A stretch of DNA of 64,000 nt, from contig NZ_LBIO01000040.1 in NCBI RefSeq assembly GCF_001280505.1, forward strand, positions 62,001 to 126,000, given 5' to 3'. The position numbers were made by a program, and so were the translations under genes. Under the pieces are notes generated by a model. It was not told the origin of the DNA and ran no database searches. It saw only the letters and a list, made by a program, of their open reading frames with translations. Below, in pieces: positions 33,297 through 40,696 of the stretch (position 1 is the first letter of the stretch; each line of letters opens with the position of its first letter). The stretch comes from Mangrovimonas sp. TPBH4 (lineage in GTDB: Bacteria > Bacteroidota > Bacteroidia > Flavobacteriales > Flavobacteriaceae).

Positions 33297-34181
33297 ATGA
33301 AACATTTAAAATATATCATTAGATTATTACTTGTTGGTTTCTTTACCTTCTTTAGTTGTGAGGAAGAAGACTACGAATTTGGAGATATCATAGCTCCTTC
33401 CAATCTGCAGATTACAGCCAATATTGTTGGACAGGATGCCGAGAACCCTTATGGTGATGGAAGCGGAAATGTCAATTTTTCTGCAAATGCAGACAACGCC
33501 ATTACGTATCAATACATCTACAACGGTTCAGAATCGCTGGCTCCTAGCGGAGAAAAGACCTATAGTTTTGGCAACACAGGAGTACATACCTACACCGTAA
33601 CTGTTTTGGCTTTTGGAACTGGAGGCGCCACCACCAGTGCTACCGTAGAAGTGGAAGTGTTAGCCCTTTATGCACCTCCAGCTGATTTACTGACCATGTT
33701 GACCAATGACAGTTCTAGAACTTGGCGATTGAAAGCTGAAGCAGCAGGGCACTTTGGTGTAGGGCCAGCCGATGGAACCAGTCCAGTTTGGTGGGCAGCC
33801 GCTCCTTATGACAAGGAAGGATTGGGAGCCTACGACGATCGCTTTATTTTTAATATCGATGGTACATTCACCCACATCACCAATGGTACCGGATACGGAA
33901 AAGCAACACCTCTTGACCAAGATTTTGGAGTTGCAGGACAAACGCCTAATGCCGATGACGAATACGTTAACTACCCTCTAGATGATTATTCCGAGTCATG
34001 GGCACTGAGTGCTCCTGGAGGACAGGAAACCTTGACTTTCTCAAATGTAGGATACCATGGATTTTACGTTGGTGGCGATCATAGTTATGCCATTCTGGAG
34101 CGTTCAGCCAATGAAATGATGATTAAAACGGTAGGATCTGATGGCAACGGTTGGTTTGCCATTTTGATAGCCGAAGACTAG
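33297..34181 (+). CDS. Surface glycan-binding lipoprotein related to its upstream neighbour (PUL 2)
   Basis: 294 residues. Lipobox FFSC (Cys21), then EEED. A PKD-like domain (~30-130) contains GDGSGNVNFSANADNAITYQYIYNG and a typical closing strand VHTYTVTVLAFGTGG. The C-terminal domain (~140-294) is a divergent copy of the duplicated domain of the preceding protein: TWRLKAEAAGHFGVGP...WWAA, YDDRFIFNIDGTFTHITNG and WFAILIAED align with WQLAPEAGALMVGP...WWS, FDDKYVFSLGGNFNNVLDG and VFWTYKLV. The PVAPHDGSN part is replaced. It is likely an SusE/F-like glycan-binding protein. It is embedded in the PUL 2 operon with 11- and 20-bp gaps. Confidence 0.85.
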   Translation: MKHLKYIIRLLLVGFFTFFSCEEEDYEFGDIIAPSNLQITANIVGQDAENPYGDGSGNVNFSANADNAITYQYIYNGSESLAPSGEKTYSFGNTGVHTYTVTVLAFGTGGATTSATVEVEVLALYAPPADLLTMLTNDSSRTWRLKAEAAGHFGVGPADGTSPVWWAAAPYDKEGLGAYDDRFIFNIDGTFTHITNGTGYGKATPLDQDFGVAGQTPNADDEYVNYPLDDYSESWALSAPGGQETLTFSNVGYHGFYVGGDHSYAILERSANEMMIKTVGSDGNGWFAILIAED

Positions 34182-34201
34182 ACACAACAAATTGATTTAT
34201 A

Positions 34202-35311
34202 ATGAAACATACCATGTTAAATATATGTCTTAGTTTGCTTTGTGCTCTTTCCATATCATGCTCTAGTGGTGGTGATGATTCACAATCCACTGGAGATGAT
34301 GACGGGGGCATTGTGCCAATTATTCCTTCGGCTTTGGTATTAAATATTACCAAAGTTGGAGCTAGCGAACAATTTCCCAACGGAGATGGTTCCGGCACCA
34401 TTCAATGTACAGCCTCGGCAATAGATGCCGTGAGTTACGGCTTCCGTTTTGGAAATGGAGAGGAAATACCAAGTACAGATGGTACTATGGAATTCACCTA
34501 TACCAATCCCGGCACCAACAATTACACCATCTATGTGTATGCTTATTCAGGTACAGACCATAACATTAGCACTTCAGAAACCATTTCACTTTATGTAGAC
34601 GATTCCGTGCAATTGGTTTGGTCTGATGAATTTGATGTCAGCGGTGCTCCAGACACCTCCAAATGGGGCTACAATATTGGAACAGGACAAAGTGGTTGGG
34701 GAAACAATGAGTCGCAATATTATACCGATAGAGCGGACAATGTTATTGTAGAAGATGGGGTGTTAAAAATCATCGCCAAACGTGAAAACTTCCAAGGATC
34801 GGAGTTCACCTCAGCACGATTGTTGACCAAGGATAAATTTGAATTCACCCATGGTAAAGTTGAAATTCGCGCCAAACTTCCAGAAGGAGGAGGTACTTGG
34901 CCTGCACTATGGCTATTGGGTGCCAATATAGATGCGGTGGGATGGCCAGCCTGTGGCGAAACCGACATTATGGAACATGTTGGCAACAACCAAGGCTATA
35001 TACAAAGCGCCATGCACACCCCTTCCAGTTTTGGAAACACCTCTAATTTGGGTGGACAGCAAGTCGCTAATGTTTCTAGTGAATTTCATACCTACGAGCT
35101 GGAATGGACTTCTGAGAAAATGGTGTTTTCGGTGGACGGCAATGTGCATTACACCTATCAACCAAGTAATAAAAATGACCAAACCTGGCCATTTGATTTA
35201 GATCAATTTATCATTATGAATGTTGCCATGGGAGGAAATCTAGGCGGTACTATAGACCCCAATTTTATGGAATCCACCATGGAAGTAGACTATGTAAGGG
35301 TATACCAATAA
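34202..35311 (+). CDS. GH16 endo-beta-1,3-glucanase (laminarinase) lipoprotein (PUL 2)
   Basis: 369 residues. Lipobox SISC (Cys20), a Gly/Asp spacer, a PKD-like domain (~45-135, FPNGDGSGTIQCTASAIDAVSYGFRFGNGEE) and a GH16 jelly-roll (~138-369). The catalytic motif reads GETDIMEHVG with Glu253 as nucleophile, Asp255 and Glu258 as acid/base; WPALWLLG upstream and HTYELEWT and MNVAMGGNLGG downstream are GH16_3 laminarinase hallmarks. It should cut beta-1,3 (or mixed-linkage) glucan at the cell surface into oligomers for the SusCD pair. The PKD-like domain resembles those of the two neighbouring lipoproteins. The GH3 gene follows after 7 bp. Confidence 0.95.
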   Translation: MKHTMLNICLSLLCALSISCSSGGDDSQSTGDDDGGIVPIIPSALVLNITKVGASEQFPNGDGSGTIQCTASAIDAVSYGFRFGNGEEIPSTDGTMEFTYTNPGTNNYTIYVYAYSGTDHNISTSETISLYVDDSVQLVWSDEFDVSGAPDTSKWGYNIGTGQSGWGNNESQYYTDRADNVIVEDGVLKIIAKRENFQGSEFTSARLLTKDKFEFTHGKVEIRAKLPEGGGTWPALWLLGANIDAVGWPACGETDIMEHVGNNQGYIQSAMHTPSSFGNTSNLGGQQVANVSSEFHTYELEWTSEKMVFSVDGNVHYTYQPSNKNDQTWPFDLDQFIIMNVAMGGNLGGTIDPNFMESTMEVDYVRVYQ

Positions 35312-35318
35312 TAAGCAC

Positions 35319-37625
35319 ATGAAAACACGGTTAAATTATGTTTGGGGCTATGCCCTAGCGGTACTTTTTTGTGCCTGCGGAAATACAAACGACACTGGAA
35401 AATCAGCTGATACCAATGTAGCATCTCAACAAGGACTCAATCCTGATATTGAAAGAAAAGTAGACTCTCTACTCTCACTTATGACCCTTGAAGAAAAAAT
35501 TGGTCAGATGAATCAATACACAGGTTTTTGGGAAGTTACAGGTCCCACCCCTAGCGAAGGGAATCAAGCCTTAAAATACGAACACCTAAAAAAAGGATGG
35601 GTAGGCTCCATGTTGAATGTTACCGGAGCCAAAGAGGTGACGGCCCTGCAAAAAATTGCGGTTGAAGAAACCCGATTGGGAATCCCCTTAATTATTGGTT
35701 TTGATGTGGTACACGGCTATAAAACGGTTAGTCCTATCCCATTAGGGGAAGCTGCAAGCTGGGATTTGGAAGCCATCCAACGTTCAGCCGAAGTAGCCGC
35801 CAAAGAAGCAGCTGCCTCAGGAATAAACTGGACCTTTGCCCCAATGGTAGACATTTCTAGAGATGCCAGATGGGGACGTGTAATGGAAGGCGCCGGGGAA
35901 GACCCCTTTCTTGGCAGTAAAATTGCAACTGCTAGAGTACAAGGCTTTCAAGGAAACGACCTTTCTTCTAATAGTACCATTGCCGCTTGTGCCAAGCATT
36001 TTGCAGCCTATGGATTTCCCGAATCGGGAAAAGATTACAATACTGCAGACTTAGGGACATCAACTTTATACAACGTTGTACTCCCACCTTTCAAAGCAGC
36101 CAATGATGCAGGCGCAAGAACGTTTATGAATTCCTTTAATGAACTAAACGGTATTCCTGCCACTGGAGATAGCTTTTTACAACGTCAAATTTTAAAAGGC
36201 GACTGGAACTTTAATGGCTTTGTAGTGTCTGATTGGGGCTCCATTGGTGAAATGATTGCCCATGGTTATGCTAAAGACGGAAAAGTAGCCGCCAAAATTG
36301 CGGCCAATGCAGGCTCTGACATGGATATGGAATCCCATTTATATGTAGAGCACCTTTCACAATTGGTAAAAGATGGTGCAGTGAAAGAAGCTTATATTGA
36401 TGATGCTACCAGACGTATTTTAAGAGTAAAATATGAATTGGGATTATTTGAAGATCCTTACAAATATTCCAACGAAACCAATGAAGCTAATGTAGTAGGC
36501 AGTACCGAAATACAGGAAGCTGTTTTGGATATGGCAAAAAAATCTATCGTCCTTCTTAAAAACGAAAAACAATTACTCCCCCTCCAAAAAGAAGGTCTTA
36601 ATATTGCTGTCATTGGAGCCCTTGCCAACGATAAAACTAGTCCTTTGGGAAATTGGCGATTGGGAGCAAAAAACGGAACGGCCGTATCGCTTTTGGAGGG
36701 CCTTCAAGCTTATGAAGGAAATACCATTACTTATGTACAAGGTCCCAATTTTGTTGAAAACGACATTGCTTTTTCTCGTCAGTTAGAATTTAACACTTCC
36801 AAAAAAGGCCTAGAGGAAGCCGTATCGGCTGCAAAAAATGCCGATGTGGTATTAATGGCTTTAGGGGAACATGCCATGCAAACAGGTGAAGGACGAAGTC
36901 AAGCCAATATTGAAATGGATCCATTACAACAAGAATTACTGGAGGCTGTTTACAATGCAAACTCCAATGTTGTTTTGGTATTAAGCAACGGACGCCCCTT
37001 AGCCATTAATTGGGCCAATGAGAATATCCCAGCAATTTTGGAAACTTGGCATTTGGGCACTCAAAGCGGAAATGCCATCGCCCAAGTGCTTTATGGTGAT
37101 TACAACCCTAGTGGAAAATTGCCAATGACCTTTCCCAGAAGTGTGGGACAAGTACCCATTTACTACAACCATAAAAGCTCAGGAAGACCTAACGAACCTT
37201 CACCAGGAGAAGTATTTTGGTCTCACTATACAGATGAAAGCAATACACCTTTATACCCATTTGGATATGGCCTAAGCTATACTTCCTTTGAGTATAACAA
37301 CCTACAAGTATCCAATATTGGAAAAAATAGGGCTACTATTTCTGTTACTGTAACCAATACTGGAGCTTATTCCGGCAAGGAAGTAGTTCAATTATATATC
37401 CAAGATATATTTGCTAGCGTTACTCGTCCTGTAAAGGAATTGAAAGGCTTTGAGATGGTTCCTCTAGAATCTGGAGCATCCAAAACAGTCACCTTCAGTT
37501 TAACTGAAAAAGAATTAGGCTTCTATGACAACCAAGGAAAGTACATTGTAGAACCTGGAGGTTTTAAAGTGTTTGTTGGTGGAAGCTCTACAACTGATTT
37601 GGAATCAAAATTCACAATAAATTAA
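35319..37625 (+). CDS. bglX: GH3 beta-glucosidase lipoprotein (PUL 2)
   Basis: 768 residues. Lipobox FCAC (Cys20). An N-terminal GH3 barrel (~50-390) has LMTLEEKIGQMNQ, FAPMVDISRDARWGRVMEGAGEDPFL, CAKHFAAYG and the nucleophile Asp305 in GFVVSDWGS. A second alpha/beta domain (~415-625) has SIVLLKNEKQLLPL and the acid/base region LGEHAMQTGEGRSQANIEM. The C-terminal fibronectin type III-like domain (~690-765) ends GGFKVFVGGSS. This is the BglX layout; it releases glucose from beta-glucan oligosaccharides, most likely in the periplasm despite the lipid anchor. It closes PUL 2 and is followed by a terminator. Confidence 0.95.
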   Translation: MKTRLNYVWGYALAVLFCACGNTNDTGKSADTNVASQQGLNPDIERKVDSLLSLMTLEEKIGQMNQYTGFWEVTGPTPSEGNQALKYEHLKKGWVGSMLNVTGAKEVTALQKIAVEETRLGIPLIIGFDVVHGYKTVSPIPLGEAASWDLEAIQRSAEVAAKEAAASGINWTFAPMVDISRDARWGRVMEGAGEDPFLGSKIATARVQGFQGNDLSSNSTIAACAKHFAAYGFPESGKDYNTADLGTSTLYNVVLPPFKAANDAGARTFMNSFNELNGIPATGDSFLQRQILKGDWNFNGFVVSDWGSIGEMIAHGYAKDGKVAAKIAANAGSDMDMESHLYVEHLSQLVKDGAVKEAYIDDATRRILRVKYELGLFEDPYKYSNETNEANVVGSTEIQEAVLDMAKKSIVLLKNEKQLLPLQKEGLNIAVIGALANDKTSPLGNWRLGAKNGTAVSLLEGLQAYEGNTITYVQGPNFVENDIAFSRQLEFNTSKKGLEEAVSAAKNADVVLMALGEHAMQTGEGRSQANIEMDPLQQELLEAVYNANSNVVLVLSNGRPLAINWANENIPAILETWHLGTQSGNAIAQVLYGDYNPSGKLPMTFPRSVGQVPIYYNHKSSGRPNEPSPGEVFWSHYTDESNTPLYPFGYGLSYTSFEYNNLQVSNIGKNRATISVTVTNTGAYSGKEVVQLYIQDIFASVTRPVKELKGFEMVPLESGASKTVTFSLTEKELGFYDNQGKYIVEPGGFKVFVGGSSTTDLESKFTIN

Positions 37626-37655
37626 TCCAATCTAATAACTAACTAAATAGAGATG

Positions 37656-37690
37656 CTAGGGGATACTGTGATGGGATTCCCTAGTTTTTA
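37656..37690 (+). terminator. Intrinsic terminator at the end of PUL 2
   Basis: CTAGGG (37656-37661) pairs with CCCTAG (37679-37684), with a 17-nt loop and TTTTTA following. The 3' arm overlaps the stop codon of the convergent M61 peptidase gene. Confidence 0.6.
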
Positions 37691-39561
37691 TAAAATACCC
37701 CACCCTTCAACCATGCATCCTTTAAAGCCTTTTTGGATTCATCGGTAAACTTATAACCTTCACCCTGGGAATAATTAAGTACTACATTTCCCTTGAGCTC
37801 CATGATTTCTCCTTGACGTTCTATCTTAATGGTCACGGGCGCTCCTTCTTGAAGACCATAGCCCATCATTAAGGTTTTTTGAAGATTGTCGCCGTCGAAG
37901 GCAGTTCCATCCATTTCCAACAAGACGTCTCCATGTTTTATACCCATAGCATTGAAAAAGGCATTCTGATCATCTGGTACCACGGCAACGAACTTTCCTG
38001 AAAGTTGGTCCAAACCAATATAAGGTTGAAAATCTTTTATAAATACTACAGAATCTGCAACCGGCATGATAACTTTACTGATTCCCATTTTAGCTAAGTA
38101 AGCATCATAATCAATCGGTACACCTTTTACAATATGTGTATTGATGAAATCTCCAACTTCAGGATAGGTAAGCTTTACAAAAACCGGGATTAGCTCTTCA
38201 TCTTCAAAAGCTTTTCCAGGTCCATACATTTTGGCCAATTCTCTCATTACATCCATGAGGCTTCGCTCTCCATTGGACTGCTCCCGAATAATAATATCCA
38301 AACACATACCAATTAAAGCGCCCTTTTGATACACATTTGCGTACTGCAATTGCATCTTACTGTCCAACACATTTTTGCTCATTTCTGTAAAAGACAAATG
38401 GTCTTTGTAATGATGTGATATTTTTATCTTTTTCATCATGGCGGCCAAAAATGTAGGTTCATCAATTAAACCTTCATACACCTGAAAATGTTGGGCAAAA
38501 TATTCGGTAACGCCTTCATACATCCATAAATGCTCAGACATTTGGGGTTCGTTAAAATCGAAATATTGAATTTCCTTGGAATGGATATGCAGGGGTGTTA
38601 GGGTATGAAAAAACTCATGGGAAATAATATCTATCAAATCGTGGCTTTTCATGGTTTCTAAAAACACTCCCAAGGTGGAATAATTGTGTTCCAAAGCACC
38701 AATACCCTTGGCATCCCCCTTTTGAAAAGAGGTTACATAGGTTAAGACCGCATACTTTTTGGTATTATTGGCATCTCCCATATAGTTTTTCTGGGCGATG
38801 ATAATCTTTTTTAAATCCGGCAAAAATACCTGGGAAGTGATGTTGGTGTTTTCTGGGGAATACACAGATAATAGCACCTCCATATCGTTATACTCAAACG
38901 TCGAGACATCGGGTGCCCCATACATGATTGGAGAATCTACCAATTCGGCAAATCTCGAGGTATAGAAGCTATCCTCATCATTCCTTTCGTTTATATCAAC
39001 CAGAGCAGAGCTTCCTACCAAAGTTTCAGGGTGGGTGATGCTAATTTGATAAGGATACTCCAACATTTCGGAAAAATACCCCACGAAACCACTCATATTG
39101 AGCACAAAGTTTTTATTGGCCAATATATTGGTTCCGGCAGGAGAAAAAATGGTTTTGGAGTTTTCCGTAGTAAAATGGGAAGCGCCTTCAGAGTCAAAGG
39201 TATCATCCACGAGGTAACTGATATGATGAAGTTTTTTAGCCTCTTCAATTTCCCAAGAATTATCATCCTTTTGGGCTACAGCCAATAAATTTCCTTTGGA
39301 ATCGAAGGCCTTTACATCTGAAATGTAGCGTCCATAATCCGCTATGGCGTAAGTGCCAGGAATAATTTTTGCCATGCGATATATTACCGTTTCAGCATCT
39401 ATCTTAGGTGGTGTTACCACAACCTTTACCTGATCATTGGTCACATTCACTAAATCCATGGTCACTTTTACCGCCTTTGTCTCCTTAACCGTTTCTTTTG
39501 TACTTCCACAAGAGAACAAAAGGGCTGTCAAGCCCATAACATACCACAACCTTACTTTCAT
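37681..39561 (-). CDS. M61-family (glycyl aminopeptidase-like) metallopeptidase with PDZ domain
   Basis: 626 residues. Lipobox LFSC (Cys18). An N-terminal beta domain (~30-190) precedes a thermolysin-like domain with the zinc motif SHEFFHTLTP (His315, Glu316, His319) and the third ligand Glu349 in WMYEGVTEYFAQ, the M61 signature. A PDZ domain (~505-600) carries GIKHGDVLLEMDGTAFDGDNLQ. M61 enzymes cleave N-terminal Gly/Ala from peptides. The protein is probably anchored in the periplasm or outer membrane and salvages peptides. It is convergent with PUL 2 and separated from the phytase by a terminator, so it is not part of either system. Confidence 0.92.
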   Translation of the reverse strand: MKVRLWYVMGLTALLFSCGSTKETVKETKAVKVTMDLVNVTNDQVKVVVTPPKIDAETVIYRMAKIIPGTYAIADYGRYISDVKAFDSKGNLLAVAQKDDNSWEIEEAKKLHHISYLVDDTFDSEGASHFTTENSKTIFSPAGTNILANKNFVLNMSGFVGYFSEMLEYPYQISITHPETLVGSSALVDINERNDEDSFYTSRFAELVDSPIMYGAPDVSTFEYNDMEVLLSVYSPENTNITSQVFLPDLKKIIIAQKNYMGDANNTKKYAVLTYVTSFQKGDAKGIGALEHNYSTLGVFLETMKSHDLIDIISHEFFHTLTPLHIHSKEIQYFDFNEPQMSEHLWMYEGVTEYFAQHFQVYEGLIDEPTFLAAMMKKIKISHHYKDHLSFTEMSKNVLDSKMQLQYANVYQKGALIGMCLDIIIREQSNGERSLMDVMRELAKMYGPGKAFEDEELIPVFVKLTYPEVGDFINTHIVKGVPIDYDAYLAKMGISKVIMPVADSVVFIKDFQPYIGLDQLSGKFVAVVPDDQNAFFNAMGIKHGDVLLEMDGTAFDGDNLQKTLMMGYGLQEGAPVTIKIERQGEIMELKGNVVLNYSQGEGYKFTDESKKALKDAWLKGGVFYKN

Positions 39562-39624
39562 AGGGAAATATTTATGTTTACATTGAAAGATACCTATTAA
39601 TTTCCAATTACATATTCCTACAAA

Positions 39625-39656
39625 CGAAAAAACCCTTTCCGTTTCCAGAAAGGGTT
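39625..39656 (-). terminator. Intrinsic terminator after the phytase gene
   Basis: AACCCTTTC (39631-39639) and GAAAGGGTT (39648-39656) form a perfect 9-bp stem with an 8-nt loop. On the minus strand it is followed by TTTTTTCG. It ends the receptor-phytase operon. Confidence 0.9.
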
Positions 39657-39679
39657 CATCGAATTAAAACAACTGCTGA

Positions 39680-40693
39680 TTAATCAGCTAACATAAGTGT
39701 ACCAAGTTCATGATAGAAAAAATCCTGTTCATCGTTCATTGATACAAATAAGCCTTTTGGATATTTTGGCCCCAATGCCACTGTAGTAACATCGCAACCA
39801 TCGGTTTCCATAGTTCCCAAATTAAGCGTCTTCACATAGGTGTTATCCGCACGTTTGAAAATATTGAAGCTATGGTCCTGTTGATTGGACACAATCAAAA
39901 ACCCTTCGCCGTTGTCATAAGCTGCAATAGCAATACCTTCTATATCTTCCTTAAAATATTCTCCTCCAAAAATCGCTATCTCCTCATCTCCTTTTAATGG
40001 ATTGGCGTGGTATTTTCTAATCCCCACACCTTCATCAGAGTAATACACATAGCCTAGGGCATCGTCCACGGCAATAGCCTCGATTTCCTTTTGGCCACTA
40101 AACGTCCCGAACTTTCTCATTAATGTAGCCGATACACCCAAAGAATCCGATCTTAAAGCATATTGATGCAAATACCCTTGCTTAGGTCCATTTTTACGGC
40201 TTACGATAAATGATACCTCAGCGGTTTCAGGATTCTTGTAAATGGACACTCCCATCGGGCGCTTCATTTCAACATCGGTTTCATCTTCAAACACCTTAAA
40301 ACCTCCATTGTCCAACTCGGTCATATCCGGCACAGAAAACACACGTACTTGGTGCTTTTCTCTCTCCGAGAACACAATAATATCGGTAGTTGTGGAATCA
40401 TTCAACTTAAAGCCATATTCCACATCCACATTGTTAGGATAACTGATACCAACAATGCTTTTTTCTGGAATGATTTTTCCGTCCAAATCAAAGGCATACA
40501 CCCCGCCATTGGTTTCATCTTTGTCGGTCCCAAATACGATGCTCTTTGCAGGATCGTTTGGGTTGATCCATATTGCTGGATCATCACTATCATGAGGTGT
40601 TTTTTCCGTTACCAAGGTTGGAGCAATCACGGGTAGAGACTCCTTACATCCCATCAAGGCTAGGACACAAACTAAACTTAATATATTCTTCAT
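39680..40693 (-). CDS. phy: Beta-propeller phytase (3-phytase) lipoprotein
   Basis: 337 residues. Lipobox LMGC (Cys16). The six-bladed beta-propeller phytase signatures are visible in order: HDSDDPAIWINPNDP (~34-48), FGTDKDETNGGVYAFDLDGK, NNVDVEYGF, RPMGVSIYK, EIEAIAVDDALGYVYYSDEGVGIRKY and DIEGIAIAAYDNGEG. The many acidic residues match the Ca2+ sites that hold the substrate phosphates. It hydrolyses phytate (myo-inositol hexakisphosphate) stepwise to release phosphate. Its start lies 3 bp after the stop of the TonB-dependent receptor gene, so the two are co-transcribed and form a phosphate-from-phytate system. Confidence 0.93.
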   Translation of the reverse strand: MKNILSLVCVLALMGCKESLPVIAPTLVTEKTPHDSDDPAIWINPNDPAKSIVFGTDKDETNGGVYAFDLDGKIIPEKSIVGISYPNNVDVEYGFKLNDSTTTDIIVFSEREKHQVRVFSVPDMTELDNGGFKVFEDETDVEMKRPMGVSIYKNPETAEVSFIVSRKNGPKQGYLHQYALRSDSLGVSATLMRKFGTFSGQKEIEAIAVDDALGYVYYSDEGVGIRKYHANPLKGDEEIAIFGGEYFKEDIEGIAIAAYDNGEGFLIVSNQQDHSFNIFKRADNTYVKTLNLGTMETDGCDVTTVALGPKYPKGLFVSMNDEQDFFYHELGTLMLAD

Positions 40694-40696
40694 TCT

